Assembly: GCF_017495225.1 (NCBI RefSeq) | Contig: NZ_JAFEIG010000023.1 | Span: 1-64,000 of the forward strand | From: Daejeonella sp. | GTDB lineage: Bacteria > Bacteroidota > Bacteroidia > Sphingobacteriales > Sphingobacteriaceae | Direction of reading: 5' to 3' | Length of the DNA: 64,000 nt | Shown here: in pieces, positions 17,285-26,522 of the stretch | Layout of the letters: the number at the start of each line of letters is the position of its first letter | Numbering within the stretch: position 1 is the stretch's first letter | The notes under the pieces: generated by a model | Seen by the model: the letters and a program-made list of their open reading frames with translations, nothing else | What the model was told of the DNA's origin: nothing | The model's database searches: none | Made by a program: the position numbers and the translations under genes

Positions 17285-17866
17285 TTATTTTTGCCATTTG
17301 AAGGTTTTTATCATGTGATCAATATCTTTTTTAATGAAATCAAGCACAGGCTGAATGGAATCAAGTCGAGGCTGCTCATTAAAATATAAAGCACCTCGTA
17401 GATAATTATTGGTACTATCGGTCAAGAAAAACTGAACTGAAGAGGCAGTGTTTCCATCAATGGAATAATAAATGCCATAAACCCTTTTTTCTGGATAGGA
17501 AATCATGGCTTCATCAATAGCAGTAGCTTTTACCGTATGTTTAAAGGCAAAAGTTCTAGCATCTTCCACTAAAGAATCAAATTGTTTTCTAGTGCTGAAT
17601 GATTGATAACTCAAATGTACTCGTCCGTTAAACTGTGGGTAATATACATCCATCCAGCAGGGTTTGGCATCCTTGTTTTTATCAGGAATAACACTTGCAT
17701 AAACTGGAAATTCGAAACTAAAGGGACAATTACTACTATAGTTCTGATATTTTTTTTTCGGAAGATCAATCTTAAAATAAGCCCGTGGCTTTGGCGAATA
17801 ATCACTTCCACACGAAGAAATTAAAATAGAAATAACAAAAAGGCCGATTAATGATTTCCAATTCAT
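17285..17866 (-). CDS. gldD: gliding motility lipoprotein GldD
   Basis: A 193-residue lipoprotein: signal helix LIGLFVISILISSC with the acylated Cys at 19. The mature sequence PRAYFKIDLPKKKY...CPFSFEFP and PCWMDVYYPQFNGRVHLSYQ is characteristic of GldD, found only in Bacteroidota. GldD is required for gliding and type IX secretion in Flavobacterium, where its precise role is unclear. Its start overlaps the aroE stop by 1 bp (TAATG), so the two are translationally coupled. Confidence 0.9.
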   Translation of the reverse strand: MNWKSLIGLFVISILISSCGSDYSPKPRAYFKIDLPKKKYQNYSSNCPFSFEFPVYASVIPDKNKDAKPCWMDVYYPQFNGRVHLSYQSFSTRKQFDSLVEDARTFAFKHTVKATAIDEAMISYPEKRVYGIYYSIDGNTASSVQFFLTDSTNNYLRGALYFNEQPRLDSIQPVLDFIKKDIDHMIKTFKWQK

Positions 17867-18645
17867 TAGCTATTCCAAATTTCCCAGGATTTTTCGGCCT
17901 GTAAATGCAACATCTCTAAACCATTTTTAATAGCAGCACCCTTAGCCTTAGCACGTTTAAGAAATTCGGTCTCCACCGGATTATAAACCAAATCGTAAAG
18001 CAAATGCTTACTTGTTAAAAATTCATATGGAATTTCTGGGCATTCGTTAATATGGGGGGCAGTACCCACCGGACTTGTATTGATGATTAGAGTATAATCG
18101 CTAAGAATATCCGCATCAAGCTTTTTATAAGTCAATTGCTTACCTGTTGCTCTTCTAGATACTTTTTTAAATGAAATTCCTAACTTTTTAAGCACATAGG
18201 CTACTGCTCTAGATGCACCACCTGTACCTAAAATTAAGGCTTTATGGTGATGCTTTTTTAAAAGAGGTTTTAGAGATTGTTCAAAGGCATAAGCGTCTGT
18301 GTTATAGCCTTCTAAGCTCATTTGCATGGATGATAACTCTCCGCTAAAAAACGCTTCTACGGGCTGTCTATTCACAATCTTGATGCAATTTACTGCATCA
18401 ATCTCTTTGGCTGCAGGATCAACCTTGTCTAAATAAAACATAACCCCAATTTTATGAGGAACGGTTACATTTAAGCCACACAAATCGGGAATACCATTTA
18501 TTAATTCAGGTAAATCGCTAAGATTAGGCAAAGGGTAAAGCTCGTACTCATAATTATCCAAGCCTTCCTTCACGAATTTTTCTGTAAAGTATTTCTTTGA
18601 AAAAGAATGAGTTAATGGATATCCAATCAAGCCGTATTTTTTCAT
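17866..18645 (-). CDS. aroE: shikimate dehydrogenase
   Basis: A 259-residue enzyme that reduces 3-dehydroshikimate to shikimate with NADPH in aromatic amino acid synthesis. It has the substrate-site Ser motif GYPLTHSFSKKYF, NVTVPHK with the catalytic Lys, the NADP loop ILGTGGASRAVAYVL, and a C-terminal GLEMLHLQAEKSWEIW. The length is normal. ATG start MKKYGLIGYPL. It overlaps gldD and lies 41 bp after the phosphosulfolactate synthase gene. Confidence 0.95.
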   Translation of the reverse strand: MKKYGLIGYPLTHSFSKKYFTEKFVKEGLDNYEYELYPLPNLSDLPELINGIPDLCGLNVTVPHKIGVMFYLDKVDPAAKEIDAVNCIKIVNRQPVEAFFSGELSSMQMSLEGYNTDAYAFEQSLKPLLKKHHHKALILGTGGASRAVAYVLKKLGISFKKVSRRATGKQLTYKKLDADILSDYTLIINTSPVGTAPHINECPEIPYEFLTSKHLLYDLVYNPVETEFLKRAKAKGAAIKNGLEMLHLQAEKSWEIWNS

Positions 18646-18686
18646 ATTTAATCTATAAAATTAGGCCCTATCAATTGAATTATTAA

Positions 18687-19457
18687 CTATTTAGCTTCCA
18701 TGTCAAGGAAATGATCAAAAGTATCACTTCTTAAACCCAAACGTAATGTTTCAACTGGAATTACATCTGCAGGAGCAATATTACCAAGGTTAATATTAGT
18801 TCCAATCAATTTAATAAACCATACCTGTTGAGCTTTTTGTGGAGCTTCCCAGATAATGGTTTCAGCAGGTATTTGAGTTAAAATTTCATCAACTAATCCC
18901 TGTCTTACCTCTCCCGAATCTCTGTAAAGTCCAACATTACCACTTTCACGCGCTTCAGCAATAACTTTCCATGATCCTGCTTCAATTTCAGCTTTCATTA
19001 AGCTAATCCACTTATATGGTGCAAAAATCTTTGCCGCATCCTTTGATCCTACCTCAGAAATAACTGTTACCTGCTCACTCAACTTACGGATATACTCACA
19101 CTTTTCATCGTGAGGAATACTAATTGATCCGTCAGATACTTCTGCAAACTTCATACCGTACTTATCTAAAATCCTACGGTAATCGTCAAACTGATTTCTA
19201 ATGATAAAAGCTTCAAATAATGTACCCCCGAAATAAACAGGAATCTGAGCATCACTGTATACCTTTAATTTGTTTTCAAGATTAGGAGTTACATAAGAAG
19301 TAGCCCAACCTAATTTAACGATATCTGTATGCGGTCCCGCAACTTCTAAGAAATCTTCTATCTGACGAACACTAAGTCCCTTATCCATTACCATGGTAAG
19401 TCCGTTAACACGCGGCTTTTGAAGTCTATCAGGGATATTTTTTAAAGTATAATTCAT
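18687..19457 (-). CDS. phosphosulfolactate synthase
   Basis: A 256-residue TIM-barrel protein of the ComA family, which adds sulfite to phosphoenolpyruvate to give (R)-phosphosulfolactate. Recognisable segments are GLTMVMDKGLSVRQIEDFL, DIVKLGWATSYV, VYFGGTLFEAF, FAEVSDGSISI and WEAPQKAQQVWFI. In methanogens this begins coenzyme M synthesis; in bacteria the product leads to sulfolactate. The other enzymes of that route (phosphatase, dehydrogenase) are not adjacent here. A cytosolic enzyme with a clear ATG. Its role in Bacteroidota is not settled; sulfonate or sulfonolipid precursors are possible. Confidence 0.88.
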   Translation of the reverse strand: MNYTLKNIPDRLQKPRVNGLTMVMDKGLSVRQIEDFLEVAGPHTDIVKLGWATSYVTPNLENKLKVYSDAQIPVYFGGTLFEAFIIRNQFDDYRRILDKYGMKFAEVSDGSISIPHDEKCEYIRKLSEQVTVISEVGSKDAAKIFAPYKWISLMKAEIEAGSWKVIAEARESGNVGLYRDSGEVRQGLVDEILTQIPAETIIWEAPQKAQQVWFIKLIGTNINLGNIAPADVIPVETLRLGLRSDTFDHFLDMEAK

Positions 19458-19587
19458 TTTTTAATCTATTGCTTTAGAATATTTTATAAGACCAATGTTC
19501 AATTTAACATCAAAAAAGGCCTTTTAAATTTTTTGCAAATTTCCGAAAAAAAATTAAGACATAGGAATTAATAATTTTTTGGGGATT

Positions 19588-20991
19588 TTAGCGAGTATAA
19601 CGGTTAATGATATCTATAATAACCTTGTTTTCATGAAGCTGAGGCAGATATTCAAAAAGGATATGGTGTTTATCAGGATCCGCGTTTAAGGCTGTTTCAA
19701 GATAAATAAGCGCTTCCTCAATCTGATGAGCTGCAAAAAGATAGGCTACCATGCGGTAATATAGTTCGGCAGAGTCCGGATTGTTTTTTATTCCTTCAGA
19801 AATAATTTCAATCGCTTCATCTAGTTTCTCTTGCTCAAATAAAATCGATGAATAATCAAGCCAACCCTCAATATCTACCGGATTAAGTTCTAACACTTTT
19901 TCATATGCCTTCTCAGATTCATCCAATTGCTTGAGTTTGTATTGCGCATCCGCAATCGCAAACCAATAATCAGCGTTTTTATCATCAAGATCGAGAGCCT
20001 TCTTATAGAAATATAAAGATTCAAAATATCGCTCCTCAAAGTCGAGAGTTACACCAATTCCAAACCAAGCATCCGATTGCGTAGGATCAAGTTTAACAGC
20101 CTTTTTATAGTATGAGCGAGCCTCATCCATTCGCTCAAGCTTTTCATAGCACTCGCCAATAGCGGTATAGGTATCGCCACTTGGCGGTTCATACTCAAAA
20201 GTATGTTTATAAACCTCAATTGCCTCGCTATAACGATCCAAATTTACCAAGGCATTACCCTTATTAAAAAAGGCCGAAGCAAAATTATCCTTTATTAGAA
20301 TTGCATAGTCATAGGCATCGATCGCCTTTTCATACAAATCCATTTTATTGAAAGCATTTCCTAAATTATACCATGCAGCATAGGAGTAAGGTTCATTATT
20401 AATGTATTGCTCGTAAAATTTTATGCTTTCTTCTTGCTTATCGAGCACATCATAACAAAATGCAAGTTCATAAAGTGCATCTTGATTTTCCATGTTCTGC
20501 TCCAAACATCGCTTTAAATAGATTACCGCATTCTCATAATCACCCATACTTTGATAAACATATGCGATATGAAGTAATATTTCATCGGTGTTTTCTGCAA
20601 GATCAAGCGCCTTTTCATAATTATCTAAAGCATCCTGATTACGCTCTAAGCCTTCGAAAATATTTCCCCTAATTGTGTAAATATCCGCATCAGATGGCTC
20701 CAACATTTCAGCCTTATTTAAAGATTCAAATGCCTGATCAAACTGATTGGTAGCCAAATATAACTGTGCCTGCTTAATGGAAAATACAGCGGCAAATGGA
20801 TGTTGATTAATCGCATATTCAGATACCTGAAGCGCTTTTATCGGATCATTTTTTTCAACATAATAGTCAATGATACTTTCAAATGCCTGCGCATCAAAAA
20901 AGTATTGATCCTGATTACGGATCATTTCTTCATATCTTTCTACCGAAAATCTGGGATCTTCGGAAAAACCAAACTCGAAATCTTCTTCCAT
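19588..20991 (-). CDS. tetratricopeptide-repeat protein
   Basis: A 467-residue soluble protein made of about twelve TPR units of 34 residues (for example AAWYNLGNAFNKMDLYEKAI and DAWFGIGVTLDFEERYFESL). There is no signal peptide and no membrane segment, so it is probably a cytosolic scaffold. The short acidic N-terminus MEEDFEFGFSEDPRFS is conserved-looking. No catalytic domain is present. It stands alone, about 130 bp before the phosphosulfolactate synthase gene. Confidence 0.85.
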   Translation of the reverse strand: MEEDFEFGFSEDPRFSVERYEEMIRNQDQYFFDAQAFESIIDYYVEKNDPIKALQVSEYAINQHPFAAVFSIKQAQLYLATNQFDQAFESLNKAEMLEPSDADIYTIRGNIFEGLERNQDALDNYEKALDLAENTDEILLHIAYVYQSMGDYENAVIYLKRCLEQNMENQDALYELAFCYDVLDKQEESIKFYEQYINNEPYSYAAWYNLGNAFNKMDLYEKAIDAYDYAILIKDNFASAFFNKGNALVNLDRYSEAIEVYKHTFEYEPPSGDTYTAIGECYEKLERMDEARSYYKKAVKLDPTQSDAWFGIGVTLDFEERYFESLYFYKKALDLDDKNADYWFAIADAQYKLKQLDESEKAYEKVLELNPVDIEGWLDYSSILFEQEKLDEAIEIISEGIKNNPDSAELYYRMVAYLFAAHQIEEALIYLETALNADPDKHHILFEYLPQLHENKVIIDIINRYTR

Positions 20992-21224
20992 CCTAAAATT
21001 ATTCCTCTTTAAATACTCCTATGCCTAAAAATAAAAACTTGGCAATTCCAATCTATTAATTTAAGGTAAATGAATAAATTCTCCACTTTTATTTTTCCAC
21101 ATCCTCACAAGCTAATGTATCTTTTGACTGAATAATTTTTTTGCTATCGTTGGAGTAGTTTATTGTTTAATTTGGTAAATACCCTTGAGGGGAAATGTTT
21201 AACTTTACAAAAATACGAAATTTT

Positions 21225-22766
21225 ATGCACATAGACATCATTCGGATATTACAGAACCTTGGTATAGAAGCTATTAATCATGCTTCAAGCACAGGTAAGC
21301 TATGGTCAAGCGCAGATTCTACAGCGCCAAGTACTATCCATTCTCCTGTGGATGGGAAAGCAATTGCTAAGGTATATTTTGCAAAGCCTGCCGATTATGA
21401 AAATATTCTCGACAGTGCTCAAAAAGCATTTAAAATATGGAATACCTGGCCAGCACCAAAAAGAGGTGAAGTTATTCGCCAATTAGGCGACGCTCTTCGA
21501 AATAAGAAGGAAGATTTGGGCAAGCTCGTAAGCTATGAGATGGGTAAAAGTCTGCAAGAAGGCTATGGCGAAGTACAAGAAATGATTGATATCTGCGATT
21601 TTGCTGTTGGTTTATCACGTCAATTATACGGACAAACCATGCACTCCGAGCGTCCTGCTCACCGTATGTATGAACAATGGCACCCTATGGGAGTGGTAGG
21701 AATAATTTCAGCCTTTAACTTTCCCGTTGCCGTTTGGGCTTGGAATGCCACGCTCGCTTTAGTCTGCGGAAATGTTTGCGTTTGGAAACCCTCCGAAAAA
21801 ACACCTCTTACAGCAATTGCATGCCAGCATATTATTCAACAAGTATTTGAAGCTAATGGGGTGCCTGAGGGGACTTCCAACTTAATAATTGGTGAGCGTA
21901 GCATTGGTGAGCTTATGAGCCATGATAAACGTATCGGACTATTATCAGCAACAGGTTCTACCCGCATGGGAAAAGCTGTAGGTGCAGCAGTAGGAGCACG
22001 TTTAGGTCGTAGCTTATTGGAACTTGGTGGAAATAATGCCATTATCATTTCTAAAGATGCCGACCTCGACATGTCATTAGTTGGTGCAGTTTTTGGAGCA
22101 GTAGGTACCGCTGGTCAGAGATGTACCTCAACACGTCGTCTTATCATCCACGAAAGTGTGTACAATACCTTTAGAGATAAATTAGTAAATGCCTACAAAC
22201 AATTAAAAATTGGTAGTCCGCTCGATCAACACATGCATGTTGGTCCGCTAATCGATAAAGACGCCGTAAATAATTATCTCAGTGCAATTCAAAAATGTAA
22301 AGCTGAAGGTGGTAATTTTATTGTTGAAGGTGGTATTCTCGAAGGAAGTGGTTATGAATCAGGCTGCTATGTAAAGCCATGCATCGCCGAAGCTCAAAAT
22401 AATTTTGAAATTGTTCAGCATGAAACTTTTGCACCAATACTGTATCTAATGAAATACAAAACTTTAGATGAGGCTATTGCTATGCAGAATGATGTACCTC
22501 AGGGACTTTCATCAGCAATTATGACCCTGAATTTGAGGGAAGCTGAGCAGTTTTTATCATATGCTGGATCAGATTGTGGAATTGCTAATGTTAATATTGG
22601 GACTTCTGGTGCCGAAATTGGTGGTGCTTTTGGCGGCGAAAAGGAAACAGGAGGCGGTAGAGAATCAGGCTCTGATGCTTGGAAAGCTTATATGCGCCGA
22701 CAAACAAATACAATAAATTATTCAGACAAATTGCCTTTAGCTCAGGGAATTAAGTTTGATTTTTAA
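21225..22766 (+). CDS. aldehyde dehydrogenase, ALDH7 (aminoadipate semialdehyde) type
   Basis: About 513 residues. Conserved elements are VVGIISAFNFPVAVWAWN, WKPSEKTPL, the NAD loop LLSATGSTRMGKAVG, LLELGGNNAIII with the general-base Glu, and GTAGQRCTSTRRL with the catalytic Cys. This matches ALDH7A1/AmaB, which oxidise alpha-aminoadipic semialdehyde (piperideine-6-carboxylate) in lysine breakdown. I prefer the ATG at 21225 (MHIDIIRILQNLG). The ATG at 21195 gives ten more residues and is preceded by GAGGGG, so it cannot be ruled out, but TAACTTTA at 21200-21207 looks like a -7 box, which would place transcription start after it. Confidence 0.9.
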   Translation: MHIDIIRILQNLGIEAINHASSTGKLWSSADSTAPSTIHSPVDGKAIAKVYFAKPADYENILDSAQKAFKIWNTWPAPKRGEVIRQLGDALRNKKEDLGKLVSYEMGKSLQEGYGEVQEMIDICDFAVGLSRQLYGQTMHSERPAHRMYEQWHPMGVVGIISAFNFPVAVWAWNATLALVCGNVCVWKPSEKTPLTAIACQHIIQQVFEANGVPEGTSNLIIGERSIGELMSHDKRIGLLSATGSTRMGKAVGAAVGARLGRSLLELGGNNAIIISKDADLDMSLVGAVFGAVGTAGQRCTSTRRLIIHESVYNTFRDKLVNAYKQLKIGSPLDQHMHVGPLIDKDAVNNYLSAIQKCKAEGGNFIVEGGILEGSGYESGCYVKPCIAEAQNNFEIVQHETFAPILYLMKYKTLDEAIAMQNDVPQGLSSAIMTLNLREAEQFLSYAGSDCGIANVNIGTSGAEIGGAFGGEKETGGGRESGSDAWKAYMRRQTNTINYSDKLPLAQGIKFDF

Positions 22767-22773
22767 TTTGAGC

Positions 22774-22814
22774 AGGGCTACATAACTTTTAATTCACCAA
22801 AAGCTTGTAGCCCT
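22774..22814. repeat. 9-bp inverted repeat at convergent gene ends
   Basis: AGGGCTACA (22774-22782) and TGTAGCCCT (22806-22814) are a perfect inverted pair separated by 23 bases. They span the end of the response regulator gene and the gap to the convergent dehydrogenase gene. No T-run follows, so it is at best a weak terminator or RNA stem. Confidence 0.4.
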
Positions 22815-23490
22815 TCCCATGTACATTGATTATCTCAACCTTTGGATCTTCTTTGAGATACTTTCTTAATTTGCTCAAAAATACATCCATACTACGGCCA
22901 TTGAAATAATTATCATCGTGCCAAATGCTTAATAATGCCTCCTCACGAGTCAAAACCTGATTTTTCTTTAGGCATAATAAACGAAGTAGCTCGGCTTCTT
23001 TTGTAGATACCTTTTGCTGTGTATCACCATGATAAATCAATTGGGCCGTGTAATCGAATTTATAATTGCCAATCTCAAATTTTGAAGGAAGATCTGCCGA
23101 ATTAGATTCACCATGCTCCAAAACTCGTTTAAGCAAAGCATTTACTCGTAAAAGTAATTCCTCAATCCGAAATGGCTTGGTGATATAGTCATCCCCACCC
23201 AAATTATAAGCTTCTGATTTATCCTCAATCATCGCCTTTGCAGTAGCAAATATGATAGGAATATTAGGGTTTATGCGCCTGATTTCTTTGCCCAATGTAA
23301 ATCCATCCTTCTTAGGCATCATCACATCTAAAATGCATATATCAAAATGCTCCTTTGTAAATGCGCGAAATGCCTCTTCTCCATCTCGGCAAAGTACAAC
23401 ATCAAATTTCCCCTTCAGCTGAAGGTAATCTTGTAAAAGCATGCCCAAATTAGGATCATCTTCGGCTAATAAAACTCTTTTCATATGCAT
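22789..23490 (-). CDS. OmpR/PhoB-family response regulator
   Basis: A 233-residue two-domain regulator. The receiver domain (about 3-120) has LLAEDDPNLG, the phospho-acceptor Asp55 in CILDVMMPKKDG and the Lys in DYITKPF. The winged-helix DNA-binding domain (about 135-232) has STKEAELLRLLCLKKNQVLTRE and ends in NVHGKGYKLLVN. It is the second gene after the histidine kinase (45-bp gap) and is its obvious partner. Two start codons are possible: ATG 23490 (MHMK) and ATG 23484. Likely binding sites are the direct repeats at 25389-25426. Confidence 0.92.
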   Translation of the reverse strand: MHMKRVLLAEDDPNLGMLLQDYLQLKGKFDVVLCRDGEEAFRAFTKEHFDICILDVMMPKKDGFTLGKEIRRINPNIPIIFATAKAMIEDKSEAYNLGGDDYITKPFRIEELLLRVNALLKRVLEHGESNSADLPSKFEIGNYKFDYTAQLIYHGDTQQKVSTKEAELLRLLCLKKNQVLTREEALLSIWHDDNYFNGRSMDVFLSKLRKYLKEDPKVEIINVHGKGYKLLVN

Positions 23491-23535
23491 AATCCCCCGA
23501 AAGGGAAGAAAATTTTAAAAAACATTCAACAAAAA

Positions 23536-25347
23536 CTATGCTAAAGCCTTTATTGGCAGACTAATTTCAAACTCAGAGCCTACATCCTTTTCACTTTTAA
23601 CCTTTATTGTACCATTGAGACGCTTCACAATATTATTAACATAGCTCAAGCCCAAGCCAAATCCCTTTACATCATGTAAATTACCCGTCGGAATACGGTA
23701 AAATTGATCAAATATTTTAGATAATTGATCTTTACTCATCCCAATACCTTTATCAGATACCTTAATAATTAGATTTTTTGCCGTGTTTTGGGTACTAATT
23801 TTTATTTGAGGGCTCTCAGGGCTATATTTATTGGCATTATCTAATAAATTGAAAATTACATTCGATAAATGTAGTTCATCGCCCATTACTGTTGCATAAT
23901 TTGCATTAAGTTGGAGCTCAATCTTCGCATTTCGCTTTTCCAATTGTAAAGACATGCTATCCACAATTGCAGCAAGCAGATCATTCATTTCTACTTCTTT
24001 ATGCTCAAGCTTAAGATCGCCCTTTTCAATTTTAGCAATATTTAATACCCTTTCAATATGACTTCCTAAACGAACATTTTCATCATAAATAATATTAGCC
24101 AAGCGGTCTATACTCCTTTTATCGGAAGTAAGCTCTGGATCTTTTAAAGCTTCGCTAGCTATCATGATAGTCGCTACCGGCGTTTTAAACTCATGTGTCA
24201 TATTATTAATGAAGTCTGTTTTCATTTCAGAAATCTTTTTCTGCATCAATATCGAATGAATGGTATAGCCGAAACTAAAAATTAAAACCAGCAATAAAGC
24301 GCCTGAAAGTCCCATCATTGCCGTTAAATTGGAAAGAATGATGTTATTTTTATTAGGGAAATTAATGGTCAACATTCCCGAATCACGAATCATATCTTTC
24401 GGAAAAAGTGGCGTTTCATAACTATTTGAAGGCAAAAAACCTGATTTTGTTGAAGCACGAAGAAATATAACTGTATCGCGCTTAGCCGAACTCACTTTAA
24501 AATCAAAATCACTAAAAATTGAAAGGTTTCTCAACTCAGCACGAAGCATCGAGTCAAGTGTTTGTGGATGTACTCTCCTACTCAAAGGCACATTTACTTC
24601 GCTATATTCCTGATAAAGATCTTTAAATACCTCCTCCTTATCATTTTTCCCAGCTGCAAAAAACTTCTCTACCTTTTGAGCTGTATTTTCAATCTCAGGC
24701 TCAGCCCTAATAAAATTTTTAATTCTAGGCCGCGGTATTGTTCGTAAAAAAGTCCCCTCAATCGGGTCTACAACGATGTATTGTGTTACAGAATCGGCTA
24801 ATAAATTATTCGTGTTCAGATTATTTCCTGTCAAAGCCCTAGAAATAGTACGCCTTGTTTCCTCATGAACCTGCCCAAAAGCATCTTCCACCTGAAAAAC
24901 ATCTACTTGAAAATTATACTCAAGATCTTTCAAGTCAGATTGACTCAATACATCATTAAAAGACAAGATAACTGGATATTTTGCCCTGAGCATGCTATCC
25001 CGCAACTTATAGATGCTATCGGCCTTCTTTTGTTCTCTAGCTAAATATATTGCATCCGATAATCTAGGTCTTTTTTTGGTTGTTTTTGGCGCAATTACAA
25101 ATTGTGCTTGTTTTTGAACTATAGTTGTTGAAGGTATCATCATCTCAACCTTCTTCTCCAAAAAACTGTTTGCATCACTTTTAGCTAAACGATCCACCAC
25201 ATTTTTTAGCGCCTCATGAACAGATTGATCAAATAATCGCGATTGTAGCTGATATGATTGCCTGAAAAAATACAATTGCATAGCCATAACCCCAACTAAG
25301 GCAATGCTCATTAATACAATAATTAAACTGATACTCTTCCGCTTCAT
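23536..25347 (-). CDS. membrane sensor histidine kinase
   Basis: About 603 residues from ATG 25347 (a TTG three codons upstream is less likely). It has a first membrane helix (about 7-30), a large periplasmic sensor region of about 300 residues with no recognised domain, and a second helix (about 340-360). The kinase core follows: NNMTHEFKTPVATI with phospho-His385, an N box NVIFNLLDNANKYSP, and G boxes KVSDKGIGMSKDQL and GFGLGLSYV. It is transcribed first in the kinase-regulator operon. It is divergent from the secreted protein gene at 25506, and the shared 158-bp region carries a repeated operator, so auto-regulation is likely. Confidence 0.92.
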   Translation of the reverse strand: MKRKSISLIIVLMSIALVGVMAMQLYFFRQSYQLQSRLFDQSVHEALKNVVDRLAKSDANSFLEKKVEMMIPSTTIVQKQAQFVIAPKTTKKRPRLSDAIYLAREQKKADSIYKLRDSMLRAKYPVILSFNDVLSQSDLKDLEYNFQVDVFQVEDAFGQVHEETRRTISRALTGNNLNTNNLLADSVTQYIVVDPIEGTFLRTIPRPRIKNFIRAEPEIENTAQKVEKFFAAGKNDKEEVFKDLYQEYSEVNVPLSRRVHPQTLDSMLRAELRNLSIFSDFDFKVSSAKRDTVIFLRASTKSGFLPSNSYETPLFPKDMIRDSGMLTINFPNKNNIILSNLTAMMGLSGALLLVLIFSFGYTIHSILMQKKISEMKTDFINNMTHEFKTPVATIMIASEALKDPELTSDKRSIDRLANIIYDENVRLGSHIERVLNIAKIEKGDLKLEHKEVEMNDLLAAIVDSMSLQLEKRNAKIELQLNANYATVMGDELHLSNVIFNLLDNANKYSPESPQIKISTQNTAKNLIIKVSDKGIGMSKDQLSKIFDQFYRIPTGNLHDVKGFGLGLSYVNNIVKRLNGTIKVKSEKDVGSEFEISLPIKALA

Positions 25348-25388
25348 GACGATCAAAAATACGCAACATGCTCTTTGTCAGCTTAGTT

Positions 25389-25426
25389 TTAACACTTTTT
25401 AACAAAGCATTAACAAAATCCAACAA
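25389..25426. promoter_or_regulatory. four direct repeats TTAACAn, OmpR-type operator
   Basis: TTAACAC (25389), TTAACAA (25399), TTAACAA (25410) and CCAACAA (25420) are spaced 10, 11 and 10 bp, about one helical turn. This is the layout of OmpR/PhoB-family binding sites. The last repeat ends 10 bp before the -7 box at 25437. The neighbouring response regulator is the natural candidate to bind. Confidence 0.6.
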
Positions 25427-25436
25427 AATGGCTTTT

Positions 25437-25444
25437 TACTTTTG
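25437..25444 (+). promoter_or_regulatory. -7 box TACTTTTG of the secreted-protein gene
   Basis: TACTTTTG matches TAnnTTTG exactly. There is no TTG at the -33 position; that position is taken by the TTAACA repeats, which fits an activator-dependent promoter. The leader to the ATG at 25506 would be about 55 bases. Confidence 0.5.
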
Positions 25445-25505
25445 AATGAAAAAATTAAAAAGATTGTTAATGCATTAATTGCATCTATCATTAAAAAAGA
25501 ACTTT

Positions 25506-26450
25506 ATGAAAAGATATCTCCTAAATCCGCATTTACTGTTAATGGCTTTTTCCGTTTTTATTATCGCAAGCTCTGGCTCATCGGTAAAAGCTCAAAATGA
25601 AAAAAGAATTATTAGGAGTATCATCATCACAAATGGTGATACCATTATTAATGGGCAAAAATTAAATGAGGCAAAAGCCGAAGATCGTGTTCGATTAAGA
25701 AAAGAACTTAAAGAAATGGGGCAGGATATGGATGGCATAACAGAAAATAGCGTAATCATCAAAAAGAAAAATAGCAAAGAACCCCTGGTACTACATTGGA
25801 ATGATGAGAAAGATGGTGATGCTGAGCTAAATCTTAATAATCGTAAAAAAAGTGATGTTCGCATATTTAAATTCGATGGAAAAGAAATGAATATCGATTC
25901 ATTAGTAAATGGATTTGGTTTAAAAATCGACGGTCTAGATAGTAATTTAAGGCAGCGTGGCATCACTACCGAGCGAAATTTCCGACAAGGACTTCCAGGT
26001 ATGAGACTTAGAGCAAATCCCGAGCGACCAGCGCTTAGAACTCCTTTTTATGGAGGTGAAGACATAAAAAACACTTCCTTATTTAGCTATAATTATATTG
26101 ATCAAGACGGAATCCCAAGCAGAATGAATATCCGCATATCTGCTATTGAAAAAGAACATGCGGAGAAAATAACAGGAGTAAAAGATGCCAATACTGATTT
26201 AAAAGTGGAAGATCTGACACTTTTCCCAAATTTTTCGAGCGGCAAAATGGGAATTTCATTCAATGTATCAAGCAATACTCCATTAAAGCTTAAGATCCTT
26301 AACAGTGAATTTAAGCAGGTTTTTAACGATGAAGCGAGCAATTTTAATGGAAATTATAGCAAGCAAATATCTTTAACTAAAAATGGTATTTATTATATCG
26401 CTATTAAGCAAAACAATAGCTGGTTTTTGAAGAAATTGATTAAGAGTTAA
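25506..26450 (+). CDS. secreted protein with T9SS-like C-terminal domain
   Basis: About 314 residues. The signal peptide MKRYLLNPHLLLMAFSVFIIASSGSSVKAQ starts at ATG 25506 (the upstream TTG at 25479 is unlikely). The middle has no recognised domain and is rich in charged residues. The last ~75 residues (LTLFPNFSSGKMGISF...GIYYIAIKQ...FLKKLIKS) resemble a type A sorting domain of type IX secretion, though the usual PNPSSG is PNFSSG. It is divergent from a histidine kinase/response regulator operon and is probably its target or signal partner. Confidence 0.7.
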   Translation: MKRYLLNPHLLLMAFSVFIIASSGSSVKAQNEKRIIRSIIITNGDTIINGQKLNEAKAEDRVRLRKELKEMGQDMDGITENSVIIKKKNSKEPLVLHWNDEKDGDAELNLNNRKKSDVRIFKFDGKEMNIDSLVNGFGLKIDGLDSNLRQRGITTERNFRQGLPGMRLRANPERPALRTPFYGGEDIKNTSLFSYNYIDQDGIPSRMNIRISAIEKEHAEKITGVKDANTDLKVEDLTLFPNFSSGKMGISFNVSSNTPLKLKILNSEFKQVFNDEASNFNGNYSKQISLTKNGIYYIAIKQNNSWFLKKLIKS

Positions 26451-26470
26451 TGTTTAAATAGAGGAAACAG

Positions 26471-26507
26471 AAAGCCCCGTCCTTTTTAAGGAACGGGGCT
26501 TATGTTT
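26471..26507. terminator. bidirectional rho-independent terminator
   Basis: A strong hairpin with arms AAGCCCCGT and ACGGGGCTT, flanked by A-rich and T-rich runs, lies between two convergent genes (secreted protein and DUF3127). It can serve both. Confidence 0.85.
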
Positions 26508-26522
26508 TAAAAATGATTTTAA

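Noticed and set aside
25354..25361. TATTTTTG as promoter of the histidine kinase gene
   Set aside because: It is only 6 bp before the start codon and lacks a -33 element, so the transcript would be leaderless.
25592..25966. 124-codon antisense frame inside the secreted protein gene
   Set aside because: Low-complexity Ser/Phe-rich translation typical of a shadow frame.
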